Below are positions 46,267 to 54,776 of a stretch of DNA of 61,638 nt, piece by piece. The notes under the pieces were generated by a model that did no database searches, was not told where the DNA came from, and was given only the letters and a program-made list of their open reading frames with translations. Position numbers and translations under genes: made by a program. Source of the DNA: Amphritea sp. 1_MG-2023 (GTDB taxonomy: Bacteria; Pseudomonadota; Gammaproteobacteria; Pseudomonadales; Balneatricaceae); NCBI RefSeq assembly GCF_030547545.1, contig NZ_JAUOQE010000028.1, positions 1 through 61,638 on the forward strand, read 5' to 3'. Position 1 is the stretch's first letter; each line of letters opens with the position of its first letter.

Positions 46267-46623
46267 TTCAAATCCTTTCTGACTACGAGTTGATCATCTG
46301 CTATCGATATTACCACCTTCACAGCTGCATAATAAAATTGAGCTTTACGAATAAAGCCGCTATCTGCTGCATCACTGAAGCAACTACCGATAATTTAAGG
46401 CATCTGTCATGCGTTTTAGATACCTATAAACGACACTGGCTATTGATGAGTGGTGTTGGAGCCTATAGGCTGACTTACGCCCTACGGGCCGCTGCCGCAA
46501 GCGTCAGCGTTGTTTCACTGCGCTCGGCTCGCATCTCGCCATTCACACAAGCGGTTCTCATCCTATCAGTGCCATAAATAACAGGCATAAAAAAACCACT
46601 CAAAGGTGGCTATCTATAAGAAG

Positions 46624-46653
46624 TGCTGGATCGTGTCGTAGGATCTCAGAGGA
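46624..46653 (-). pseudogene. Decayed tRNA-Lys 3' end
   Basis: About 30 bases, TGCTGGATCGTGTCGTAGG and following, align with the 3' end of the intact tRNA-Lys genes (TGGTGGGTCGTATAGGATTC) with several changes. It occupies the same relative place in the upstream repeat unit. Confidence 0.6.
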
Positions 46654-46770
46654 TGACTACGCCCTACGGGCCGCTGCCGCAAGCGTCAGCGTTGTCTCGC
46701 TGCGCTCGGCTCGAATCTCGCCATTCACACAAGCGGTTCTCATCCTATCAGTGCCATAAACAGCAGGCAT

Positions 46771-46791
46771 AAAAAAACCACCCAACGGTGG
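46771..46791 (-). terminator. Rho-independent terminator of the tRNA operon
   Basis: On the minus strand, CCACC-GTTG-GGTGG (46791-46778) is followed by seven T residues (46777-46771). It lies just after the last tRNA gene. A weaker copy is in the upstream repeat unit near 46595. Confidence 0.8.
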
Positions 46792-46805
46792 CTATCTATA
46801 AGAAG

Positions 46806-46881
46806 TGGTGGGTCGTATAGGATTCGAACCTATGACCAATTGGTTAAAAGCCAACTGCTCTACCAACTGAGCTAACGACCC
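46806..46881 (-). tRNA. tRNA-Lys (anticodon TTT), copy 2 of the operon
   Basis: The minus strand gives GGGTCG...CGACCC acceptor pairing, anticodon loop CTTTTAA, T-loop TTCGAAT and encoded CCA. It is identical to the copy at 46931-47006. Confidence 0.96.
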
Positions 46882-46930
46882 ACACCGAACTTCTTTTTTA
46901 CCCCATACCACAATTCTTTAATAAAGAAAG

Positions 46931-47006
46931 TGGTGGGTCGTATAGGATTCGAACCTATGACCAATTGGTTAAAAGCCAACTGCTCTACCAACTGAGCTAA
47001 CGACCC
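46931..47006 (-). tRNA. tRNA-Lys (anticodon TTT), copy 1 of the operon
   Basis: A 76-nt cloverleaf with loop CTTTTAA and encoded CCA. The two identical tRNA-Lys genes are 49 bp apart and read from the same strand as tRNA-Asn and tRNA-Ser. Confidence 0.96.
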
Positions 47007-47010
47007 GTTG

Positions 47011-47086
47011 TGGCTCCTCGAGCTGGACTCGAACCAGCGACCAATAGATTAACAGTCTACTGCTCTACCAACTGAGCTATCGAGGA
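47011..47086 (-). tRNA. tRNA-Asn (anticodon GTT)
   Basis: The minus strand starts TCCTCGATAGCTCAGTTGG; the anticodon loop is CTGTTAA and the acceptor stem is TCCTCG(A) with (T)CGAGGA; CCA is encoded. It lies 4 bp from the neighbouring tRNA-Lys. Confidence 0.96.
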
Positions 47087-47102
47087 ACAACGTTTCTCGC
47101 TA

Positions 47103-47193
47103 TGGCGGAGGGGCAGGGATTCGAACCCTGGGAGGGCTATTAACCCTCGCTGGTTTTCAAGACCAGTGCTTTCGACCACTCAGCCACCCCTCC
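47103..47193 (-). tRNA. tRNA-Ser (anticodon TGA)
   Basis: A 91-nt class II tRNA with acceptor GGAGGGG/CCCCTCC, anticodon loop CTTGAAA, a long variable arm (CGAGGG...CCCTCC region) and encoded CCA. It is the first gene of the minus-strand tRNA cluster. Confidence 0.96.
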
Positions 47194-47308
47194 TAAGCGA
47201 GGTGGCGTATATTAAAGGATTTCGTGTTTGTGTCAACACTTTGGAATATAAAAAGTTATATTTTTATCAAAAAACGTAGTCATTCTTGCTCGACCCCATC
47301 GACCTACG

Positions 47309-48376
47309 TTAACTCATGCTCAGACGGTATTTCTCACCATAGGTTTCACTACGACGATACTCACCCGGTGTCATGCCGGTCCATTTTTTAAACGAGCGAA
47401 AAAAAGCCGAGGGTTCATCAAAACCCATTAAGGCGGCCACATCGTTGATCGATAGCTGCGGCGAATCCATATAATTAATCGCCGCTTTCTTACGACACTC
47501 GTCTTTAATTTTTTGATAGGAGCTATTTTCTTCAGCCAAACGACGCCGTAAAGTCGATACAGACATATTCAACTTAAAGGCCACCTCCTCGGCTCCCGGT
47601 AGCTCGCGACTGAAATCTTTACCCAACATCGCTTTAACCTGTGAACGCAAGCTTTGATCGTTATCCACCATAACGATTAATTGATAGGGGGCGGTTTGCA
47701 GAAACCCTCTTAAGCTTTCATCATTCTGAATAATGGGGTAATCAAGATAGCGAGCCGGAAAAACGATGGCATTATCATGCTGATCAAATTTAACTTCTGA
47801 TTGAAACAGTGTCTCATAATGATAACTATCCTCCTGCTGAGGAAACGTAAAGTAAGCCGCCTTAAGATCCAATCGAGAGCCAATCAGCCAACTGATAAAG
47901 TGATGCCACATCGATAGTCCGGTGCGTACCACGCCGGCCGGTTCATTTTCCAACATGGTACGCACGTCCTCGGCCGGCACAGAACTAACTGGCGCAAACG
48001 AAAGCTTGGCATAACGGCCTTTACGTACCAATAGAGGCTTAACCATGGTGCCTCGACAAATTTCATAAAACGCACTACTGCGATAAATCGCTTTTTCGAG
48101 CGTTGTACAATGAATAATCGCATGACACATCATTCGAAAGGTGCCATTAGGCACTCGCCCACCGGAGACCATACCAAACGACTCATCTTGCGCTGTCCAC
48201 ATAATTCGCTGATACAGCTGACCGAATTTGACAGCAGAAAATTCCGTTCTTTGCTTTATTTCTGTGGCATCGATACCAACCTCAGCCAACAGCGCATCGA
48301 GATTGTAGCCCTGTTTCTCTACCTGAGAGAGTAAATACCGCACATAACCTGTTGGAACTGTGATGGTTTTTTCCAT
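47309..48376 (-). CDS. AraC-family transcriptional regulator
   Basis: The 355-aa protein has an N-terminal arabinose-binding-domain-like effector region (OruR/ArgR type) and a C-terminal double helix-turn-helix with LNMSVSTLRRRLAEENSSYQ and GFDEPSAFFRSFKKWTGMTP. It is divergent from the DUF1302-DUF1329 pair. AraC regulators of this type often control nearby lipid or aromatic uptake genes. Confidence 0.94.
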   Translation of the reverse strand: MEKTITVPTGYVRYLLSQVEKQGYNLDALLAEVGIDATEIKQRTEFSAVKFGQLYQRIMWTAQDESFGMVSGGRVPNGTFRMMCHAIIHCTTLEKAIYRSSAFYEICRGTMVKPLLVRKGRYAKLSFAPVSSVPAEDVRTMLENEPAGVVRTGLSMWHHFISWLIGSRLDLKAAYFTFPQQEDSYHYETLFQSEVKFDQHDNAIVFPARYLDYPIIQNDESLRGFLQTAPYQLIVMVDNDQSLRSQVKAMLGKDFSRELPGAEEVAFKLNMSVSTLRRRLAEENSSYQKIKDECRKKAAINYMDSPQLSINDVAALMGFDEPSAFFRSFKKWTGMTPGEYRRSETYGEKYRLSMS

Positions 48377-48603
48377 CTTTTATTTCTCTTTTCTACTTCG
48401 TTATGCAAATCTTATAAAATTCATACTCTATCGTTTTCAACTTACACCACGAAACGCAGAAAAAACAGCCAAGACATTTTTTGTCAGTAATAATGACAGC
48501 TATTGTTATTGAGAGCGAAGGGTCGATTGATAGATGATTTAATCAGCTGCATTTCAGATCACGCCAGCCGCAGGACTCGATACCTGATCAGTCGGCTCGC
48601 TCA

Positions 48604-48622
48604 TATCCCAATGATTGGGATA
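48604..48622. promoter_or_regulatory. Perfect 19-bp palindrome upstream of the DUF1302 gene
   Basis: TATCCCAATGATTGGGATA reads the same on both strands around a single central base. It is 45 bp before the DUF1302 ATG and between this gene and the AraC gene. It is a plausible dimeric repressor/activator site; AraC proteins usually prefer direct repeats, so another regulator is possible. Confidence 0.55.
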
Positions 48623-48667
48623 GGCTGAACCAACAAAAATAACAAGCTACCGATAAAGGTGTAACCA

Positions 48668-50482
48668 ATGGCAAAGAGATCGATACTGATGCCTGCTCCA
48701 AGGCTAAGCACGCCGATGCGCAATCAACTCGCACAAAGCGTCAGCCTGGCAATTTTGTCAACGACATTGGCCAGTCCGGTGATGGCGGTCGAATTTAACC
48801 TTGGCGAGATAGAAGGCCGATTTGACTCCCAACTTTCCGTTGGCTCCAGTTGGCGCTTAAATGACGCCGATGAGCGCTACATATCAACAGCGAATGGCGG
48901 CACGAGTACCGGCTCAGGCTCGTATGATGATGCCAACCTCAACTTTGAAAAAGGCCATTCTTTTTCAACCGTGTTCAAGGGTGTCCATGATCTGGAGTTA
49001 CGTAAAGATAATATTGGCGCGTTTATCCGTGGAAAATACTGGTTCGATACCGAGCTTAATGATGGTAATCGCGCGCATGGTAATACGGCCAATGGTTACT
49101 CACAAAATGATCAGCTCAGTGATGATGGCTTTAACGACTATGCCAAATTTTCCGGCGCGGAAGTTCTCGATGCCTATGTGTTTGGCTCCTTTACGGTAAA
49201 CGAACAACCGCTCGATGTCAGGCTAGGTCGTCAAGTCATCAACTGGGGGGAAAGTACCTTCATTCAAGGCGGTCTAAACTCAATTAACCCCATCGATGTC
49301 AGTGCCATTCGTCGTGCTGGGGTCGAGGTTAAAGAAGCTCTTTTGCCATCAAATATGGCATTTGCATCGTTAGGGCTGACGGACAACCTCAGCGTAGAGA
49401 GTTTCTATCAGCTTAAATGGGAACCCACCGCTATTGATGGCTGTGGTACTTATTTTTCCAGCAATGACTTCGGTGCAGAAGGCTGTGATGGCATTCGGAT
49501 CAACTCTGCCTTAATCCCGCCAACGCAACAAGGTGATTCTGCTTACTTCGGTACCGCTGGCGGACTATTTGTCATCAACCGTCATAATGATGGGCGCCGT
49601 GAAGCCGATAATGATGGTCAATTTGGTTTGGCATTTAGGTATTATGCCGAAGCCCTAAACAGCACTGAGTTTGGTCTCTACTTGGCTAATTATCATAGTC
49701 GATTACCCATCTCGAGTGGCGTCAAGTACACGGCTGGCGGAGTACCTGGCGTATTCACCTCTGAATACTTCATTGAATATCCAGAAGATACACAGATGTT
49801 AGGCCTCAGTTTTAACACCACCATTGGTAGCGTCGCCTGGTCTGGAGAAATGACGCATAAAATAGATGCGCCCGTTCAGATCAATGGCCCATTGCTAGTC
49901 TCTGCCATCCTATCGGAAGGGCTGGGAGCAAGCAGCGGCAATACGGCAGCAGACAACCTAGTCGCCAGTTCAGCCCCTGGTGAGGATGTTCATGGATACA
50001 CCCTATTCGATATCACGCAGCTACAAACCAGTTTTTTACAATTTTTTGATAACACCTTAGGCGCTAGCCGTCTAACGCTAATCGGTGAGCTTGGTTGGAC
50101 GCACATTAACGACTTCGATGAAGACGCTAATGCACTAAAATACGGCCGTCACGGTACCTTTGGCTATACCTCCGGTGACACGGATGGTTTTGTTACGCAA
50201 GACTCCTATGGATACGTCGTCCGCGCCAGTCTCAATTATCCGAATGCCTTTTCAGGTATCAATTTATCCCCTCAGATAAGCTTTAAACAGGGTCTTGGAG
50301 GCAATGGGCCAGAACCCGGCGCCACCTTTAGGGAAGGTGAAAAAGTCGCCACTGTCAGCCTAACCGCTGATTATCTAAATCAATATCAAGTACAGCTTGG
50401 CTATACCAATTTCTTTGGCGGTGACTATAACGCCATCAGTGATCGCGATTTTCTTTCACTCAGTGCTTCGATCTCTTTCTAA
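48668..50482 (+). CDS. DUF1302 family outer-membrane protein
   Basis: The 604-aa protein has a long signal region ending SPVMAVE, then FNLGEIEGRFDSQLSVGSSW and RLGRQVINWGESTFIQGGLN, hallmark DUF1302 blocks. The C-terminus ends in alternating hydrophobic residues with a terminal Phe (LSASISF), as in outer-membrane barrels. DUF1302 proteins occur with DUF1329 proteins and are linked to handling of hydrophobic compounds, but their function is not established. It is 27 bp upstream of the DUF1329 gene. Confidence 0.92.
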   Translation: MAKRSILMPAPRLSTPMRNQLAQSVSLAILSTTLASPVMAVEFNLGEIEGRFDSQLSVGSSWRLNDADERYISTANGGTSTGSGSYDDANLNFEKGHSFSTVFKGVHDLELRKDNIGAFIRGKYWFDTELNDGNRAHGNTANGYSQNDQLSDDGFNDYAKFSGAEVLDAYVFGSFTVNEQPLDVRLGRQVINWGESTFIQGGLNSINPIDVSAIRRAGVEVKEALLPSNMAFASLGLTDNLSVESFYQLKWEPTAIDGCGTYFSSNDFGAEGCDGIRINSALIPPTQQGDSAYFGTAGGLFVINRHNDGRREADNDGQFGLAFRYYAEALNSTEFGLYLANYHSRLPISSGVKYTAGGVPGVFTSEYFIEYPEDTQMLGLSFNTTIGSVAWSGEMTHKIDAPVQINGPLLVSAILSEGLGASSGNTAADNLVASSAPGEDVHGYTLFDITQLQTSFLQFFDNTLGASRLTLIGELGWTHINDFDEDANALKYGRHGTFGYTSGDTDGFVTQDSYGYVVRASLNYPNAFSGINLSPQISFKQGLGGNGPEPGATFREGEKVATVSLTADYLNQYQVQLGYTNFFGGDYNAISDRDFLSLSASISF

Positions 50483-50509
50483 GTGTTAAGGAAAACAGGA
50501 GAATTTATT

Positions 50510-51862
50510 ATGACGTTTACATCAACGGCTTTGATCCTTAGTTCAGTGATAGGGTTGAGTTTCAGTCTGTCAACCAGCGCCGCAGTGTCCGCGGTTGAAG
50601 CGGCTAAACTCGGCACGACATTAACCCCGATGGGAGCTGAAAAAGCCGCTAATGCCGATGGTTCGATTCCTGCTTGGAATGGCGGCTTACCCGCCGGCGG
50701 AGAACGCTTTAAAGACCCCTATGCCGGTGAACAACCGCTCATCACGATTACCGCGACCAATGCCGCCGAATATCAGCAGCACTTAACCCCTGGCCAACGG
50801 GCGATGTTTGCTAAATATCCCGATAGCTTTCGAATGAATGTCTATCCGACTCATCGGAGTGCGTCACTACCGGCGATTCAGTATGACAATGCTCGCAACA
50901 ATGCGGTTAACTCAGAATTAACCGATAACGGTAACGGACTCAGTGCGAACACTCTGGAAGGTATTCCCTTCCCTATTCCAAGCAATGGTTTGGAGGTGAT
51001 TTGGAACCATATGTCTCGTTACCGAGGCGGCGCGCTGGAACGTACCTTTGTACAGGTGCCCGTACATGAAAATGGCAATTTCGTACCGGTTAAAATCACC
51101 GAAAAGATGTCTTGGCCAAACTATCTGAAAGAGGGCCGTAGCGATAAGGATGACAATATCCTCTTCTACTTCGTGCAACAAATTAAGGCGCCCGCTCGAC
51201 TGACCGGTAACGTCTTACTCGTACATGAAGCGCAAAATCAGATCGCCAAACCGCGTCAGGCATGGATCTACAATGCGGGTCAACGGCGAGTACGTCGCGC
51301 ACCACAGATTGCTTATGATGCCCCGGGGACAGCCTCCGATGGACAGCGAACCTCCGACAATCTCGATCTTTTCAACGGTGCGCCGGATCGCTATCACTGG
51401 AAACTGATGGGTAAAGAGGAGATTTACATCCCGTATAACAGCTACAAGCTAGCCGATCGTCAGCTGAAATACACCGATATCTTAAAACAAGGTCATATGA
51501 ACCCCGATTACGGTCGCTATGAACTGCACCGCGTGTGGAAGGTTGAAGCCACACTGAAAGAAGGCGCTCGTCATATCTACGCCAAACGCGTGTTCTATAT
51601 CGATGAAGATACCTGGCAAGCGGCGATTGTCGATCATTACGACGGTCGTGGGCAGCTATGGCGTGTGGGTGAAGCGCATCAGTTACAGTATCAAGACGCT
51701 CAGGTGCCTTGGTTAACCGCTGAGGCCCTGTATGATCTGCAATCGGGACGCTACTTGGTGGGCAGTCTAACCAATGAAGAGGGCGATGGGTTCGATTTCA
51801 ATGCTCGCTTCAAGCACAGTGACTTTACCCCTCAAGCGATCCGTCGCATGGGTATCCGTTAA
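50510..51862 (+). CDS. DUF1329 family periplasmic protein
   Basis: The start at 50510 has AGGAG 8 nt upstream; a GTG at 50483 is too close to the previous stop and lacks a site. The ~450-aa product has a signal peptide (LSFSLSTSAAVSA), then LTPMGAEKAANADGSIPAWN, the invariant DUF1329 opening, and YVIDEDTW-like FYIDEDTWQAAIVDHYDGRG. The fold resembles lipid-binding LolB-like proteins. It probably partners the DUF1302 barrel. Confidence 0.93.
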   Translation: MTFTSTALILSSVIGLSFSLSTSAAVSAVEAAKLGTTLTPMGAEKAANADGSIPAWNGGLPAGGERFKDPYAGEQPLITITATNAAEYQQHLTPGQRAMFAKYPDSFRMNVYPTHRSASLPAIQYDNARNNAVNSELTDNGNGLSANTLEGIPFPIPSNGLEVIWNHMSRYRGGALERTFVQVPVHENGNFVPVKITEKMSWPNYLKEGRSDKDDNILFYFVQQIKAPARLTGNVLLVHEAQNQIAKPRQAWIYNAGQRRVRRAPQIAYDAPGTASDGQRTSDNLDLFNGAPDRYHWKLMGKEEIYIPYNSYKLADRQLKYTDILKQGHMNPDYGRYELHRVWKVEATLKEGARHIYAKRVFYIDEDTWQAAIVDHYDGRGQLWRVGEAHQLQYQDAQVPWLTAEALYDLQSGRYLVGSLTNEEGDGFDFNARFKHSDFTPQAIRRMGIR

Positions 51863-51890
51863 CCGTCACGATACTTATACTCAGAAGACC

Positions 51891-51915
51891 ATAAAGGAGC
51901 CGATGGCTCCTTTAT
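51891..51915 (+). terminator. Terminator after the DUF1329 gene
   Basis: ATAAAGGAGCC pairs with GGCTCCTTTAT around GAT. The T-tract is short, but the stem is 11 bp and perfect. Confidence 0.75.
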
Positions 51916-51984
51916 GCTATCAAAACAGTGATATCGCAACGAGCGTCAGCGCTGCATCATCGATCAGTGGCGGTCTGGTTTTTT

Positions 51985-52212
51985 CTATCCTAACGGTGGC
52001 TGTTCCTGTTGTCTGCTCGCTTGAACCGCCGCAGCGCTCCTTGCGCCCTGTTTCCAAGCAACTAACGCCGCTTTACAAGCACTACAAACACCGACATTTA
52101 ATTCCCAGTCTACGACAATCCAGGTACATTTGCCCGCATCCGTATCACAACTGTGATGATCATCACAGCCACACCCGATACAATGGGCTAACACCAACTC
52201 ACTTTGCTCCAT
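51985..52212 (-). CDS. Small Cys-rich protein (75 aa)
   Basis: The ATG at 52212 (MEQSELVLAHCIGCGC) has GAGGGA upstream. Cysteines and histidines cluster in CIGCGCDDHHSCD, GKCTWIVVDW and VGVCSACKAAL. This recurrent CxGC...C...W...VCSxC pattern suggests a zinc-binding knuckle. The function is unknown. The C-terminal third is low-complexity Ala/Gln. Confidence 0.75.
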   Translation of the reverse strand: MEQSELVLAHCIGCGCDDHHSCDTDAGKCTWIVVDWELNVGVCSACKAALVAWKQGARSAAAVQASRQQEQPPLG

Positions 52213-52373
52213 GAGTGTATCCCTCATTATTTGTTTTTATCCTTTCTGCGGTGATTAATGGTAGATCAAAAGTCGCCATCGCGCCGTTCAACTATGTAGC
52301 TAGGATTAAACTCATTAAGGCTAATACCGATGGACAGCGTCGACTGCCCTCATAGAGGAGGCAGCGAATATTT

Positions 52374-53144
52374 TTGGAGAATCATTGTTTGAGCACCATG
52401 CAGGGTACAGAGATCACTCGTTTAGTTGACGAATATGGTCCTATTTATGTGTATGACGACGGCCCCTATCGCTATATGAGCTTTGGCGAAGGTGGCGAGC
52501 AGAGCCGTATTGATCGAAGCCGGCCGGAATATCCTGTTTATCAATATTTACAGGTCATGCTGCTCGGTTTGCTGTATCAACCCGCTCCGCAACACGCGCT
52601 GATGCTGGGATTAGGAGGTGGGTCACTGATTCATGCGTTACTCAGCTACTCAGAGGCGCTACAGATCCATGTGGCCGAACTTAGACCACAGGTACTCAAT
52701 ACGGCGGTTAGTCACTTTCAGTTACCGGATACTCATCGACTAACCATCAGTATCAGTGATGCTATGGATTATCTATGTCAAAGCAGCACCACAGCGGATC
52801 TAATTTTTACCGATCTGTTCAGCGATGCGGGCATGCAACAGCAACAATTGCAACAAGAGTATCTCGAACAGTGTTACCGTCTGCTTAGCGATCAGGGCGT
52901 ACTGGTGTTAAATCTGTGGGATGAAGGCCATGGTTATCATCCGCGTGCTAATCAACAACTCTCAAACCTGTTTGGCGATAACTGGCTATGCTGCACCGTT
53001 GATAGCGGTAACCTCATCGCCTTTGGTTTCAAGGGCGGTAAACCCGAATCCAATCCTAGAACCCTACTCAATAGCGCCAAGCGGTTGGAAAAACGGCTCG
53101 GCTTTCCCGCACGTAAATTATTAAATCGTATTCGGGAAAGGTAA
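52374..53144 (+). CDS. Spermidine synthase-like methyltransferase-fold protein
   Basis: About 256 aa. ALMLGLGGGSLIHALLSY is the Rossmann nucleotide site and ADLIFTDLFSDAGM the SpeE-like Asp region. It lacks clear polyamine-site residues and no speD is nearby, so it may be a SpeE-like protein of another role. The start is uncertain: TTG at 52374, TTG at 52389 or ATG at 52398. Confidence 0.8.
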   Translation: MENHCLSTMQGTEITRLVDEYGPIYVYDDGPYRYMSFGEGGEQSRIDRSRPEYPVYQYLQVMLLGLLYQPAPQHALMLGLGGGSLIHALLSYSEALQIHVAELRPQVLNTAVSHFQLPDTHRLTISISDAMDYLCQSSTTADLIFTDLFSDAGMQQQQLQQEYLEQCYRLLSDQGVLVLNLWDEGHGYHPRANQQLSNLFGDNWLCCTVDSGNLIAFGFKGGKPESNPRTLLNSAKRLEKRLGFPARKLLNRIRER

Positions 53145-53186
53145 TGCGTCAGCGATTGAAAAGAAATCCGTTGCTAAGGGTTAATT

Positions 53187-53205
53187 TCCCAGCCTAATAC
53201 TGGGA
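53187..53205. promoter_or_regulatory. Inverted repeat between the SpeE-like gene and luxS
   Basis: TCCCAG-N7-CTGGGA forms a short dyad 44 bp before the luxS start. It may be a weak terminator of the upstream gene or an operator. Confidence 0.4.
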
Positions 53206-53248
53206 TAATCATCGACTATACTATTTGTTATTTCCGAGAGATTTGCAC

Positions 53249-53761
53249 ATGCCTCTGCTAGATAGCTTTACTGTTGATCACACCCGTATGAATGCGCCAG
53301 CGGTTCGTGTTGCCAAGAATATGACAACGCCACATGGCGATACCATCACCGTTTTCGATCTCCGTTTCTGCCGTCCCAACGAAGAGATACTCAGCGAGAA
53401 AGGCATTCATACGCTTGAGCATCTGTTTGCCGGCTTTATGCGCAATCATCTGAATGCGAAGGATGTAGAAATTATCGATATCTCACCCATGGGCTGTCGT
53501 ACCGGTTTTTATATGAGCCTAGTCGGAACACCTGAAGAGCAGCGTGTCGCTGATGCTTGGTTAGAATCCATGGACGATGTGCTGCATGTTGAACAGCAAA
53601 ATCAGATTCCTGAGCTCAACGAATATCAGTGCGGTACCTACCATATGCATTCACTGGAAGAAGCGAAATCGATTGCCGATAACATTCGTCAGCGTGGCGT
53701 CGGTGTTAACAGCAATGCTGAGTTGAAGTTAGACCCTGAGTTCCTAGAAACCCATTCTTGA
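53249..53761 (+). CDS. luxS: S-ribosylhomocysteine lyase LuxS
   Basis: LuxS cleaves S-ribosylhomocysteine to homocysteine and the AI-2 precursor DPD, as part of methyl-cycle recycling and quorum signalling. The start [14 protein letters not shown] at 53249 gives 170 aa, the normal length; an upstream frame to 53225 is not conserved. The metal ligands are His54, His58 (in HTLEHLFAG) and Cys128 (YQCGTYHMH); Cys83 in GCRTGFYM is the catalytic cysteine. Confidence 0.97.
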   Translation: MPLLDSFTVDHTRMNAPAVRVAKNMTTPHGDTITVFDLRFCRPNEEILSEKGIHTLEHLFAGFMRNHLNAKDVEIIDISPMGCRTGFYMSLVGTPEEQRVADAWLESMDDVLHVEQQNQIPELNEYQCGTYHMHSLEEAKSIADNIRQRGVGVNSNAELKLDPEFLETHS

Positions 53762-53781
53762 TCACATCGATATCTGATTCA

Positions 53782-53813
53782 GTAACGGAGCACAATACAT
53801 CCGGCTCCGTTAC
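53782..53813 (+). terminator. Hairpin after luxS
   Basis: GTAACGGAGC (53782-53791) pairs with GCTCCGTTAC (53804-53813). The stem is strong but there is no T-tract, so it may be an inefficient terminator or a processing/stability hairpin. Confidence 0.5.
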
Positions 53814-53837
53814 ATCTACCTAGAGGCACACCTCCCC

Positions 53838-54671
53838 ATGGCAATGATCGGCCGATTCAATAATCTGGAAGTGATCAAACAAGTTAAATTTGGCGTTTAC
53901 CTCGATGGCGAAGAGCTAGGCGAAATTCTGCTGCCTCAGCGTTATGTCCCAGACAATACGCAAGCCGGTGATAGGCTAGAGGTCTTTATCTATCGCGATT
54001 CCGATGATTTGCTCATCGCTACAACCGATACGCCTAAAGCCCAGATCGGTGAATTTGCCTGCCTTAAGGTTGTCGATCTCAATCGCACCGGCGCATTCTT
54101 CGACTGGGGACTGCCTAAAGATCTCTTAGTGCCCTTTAGTGAACAGAAGAAAACCGTTGAAAAAGATCAAGAGCAGATCGTCTACCTCTATCTCGATCAA
54201 GAAACTGATCGCATCGCCGGATCGACCAAACTAAATAAGTTTCTCGATAACTATCCTCATCGCTATGAGCAAGGCCAGCAGGTTGATCTCATCATCGAAG
54301 AACACACTCATATCGGCTACAAAGCGATCATCAACGGGCAACACTGGGGCGTCATCTACGACGATGATGTGTTTAAGCCGGTCCGCTATGGTCAGCGAAT
54401 GAAAGGCTTTATCAAGCTGGTTCGTCCTGATGGCAAGATTAATCTGAGTTTACAGCAACTCGGGTATGGTAAAACCGATGATCTGGGCAAACGTATTTTG
54501 CACCTGCTAGACGATCATGATGGGTTTATCGCCGCCAATGACAAAACCTCTCCCGATGAGATCAAACGTTTATTCAGTTGCAGTAAAAAGGCATTCAAAC
54601 TGTCAATCGGACGTCTTTATAAAGAACGCAAAATTGCCATCGAAGCAAGCGGCATTCGACTTCTGAAGTAA
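53838..54671 (+). CDS. CvfB/YitL-like S1 RNA-binding protein
   Basis: The 277-aa protein has tandem S1 domains (NNLEVIKQVKFGVYLDGEEL; VVDLNRTGAFFDWGLPKDLL) and a C-terminal winged helix (LFSCSKKAFKLSIGRLYKER). This is the CvfB architecture, an RNA-binding protein first tied to virulence control in Staphylococcus. Its role in gammaproteobacteria is unclear. Confidence 0.92.
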   Translation: MAMIGRFNNLEVIKQVKFGVYLDGEELGEILLPQRYVPDNTQAGDRLEVFIYRDSDDLLIATTDTPKAQIGEFACLKVVDLNRTGAFFDWGLPKDLLVPFSEQKKTVEKDQEQIVYLYLDQETDRIAGSTKLNKFLDNYPHRYEQGQQVDLIIEEHTHIGYKAIINGQHWGVIYDDDVFKPVRYGQRMKGFIKLVRPDGKINLSLQQLGYGKTDDLGKRILHLLDDHDGFIAANDKTSPDEIKRLFSCSKKAFKLSIGRLYKERKIAIEASGIRLLK

Positions 54672-54776
54672 TAATTTCGCTTCAATCAAGCCTCAGGGCC
54701 CACCCTTAGCGTGCGGCCCCTTCTCATATACAGGAAAACCCTGATAGACTAGTGCCTTTGATCAAGGATTAACACG

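Larger units (their letters stand above)
46471..46806. repeat. Two ~180-bp tandem repeats beside the tRNA cluster
   Basis: Copy 1 begins at 46471 (TGACTTACGCCCTACGGG) and copy 2 at 46654 (TGACTACGCCCTACGGG). They are highly similar through the terminator-like ACC/GGT hairpin and the CTATCTATAAGAAGTG stretch. Copy 2 runs into the intact tRNA-Lys 3' end; copy 1 ends in a decayed version of it (46624-46653). Together they record a tandem duplication next to the tRNA operon. Confidence 0.85.
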
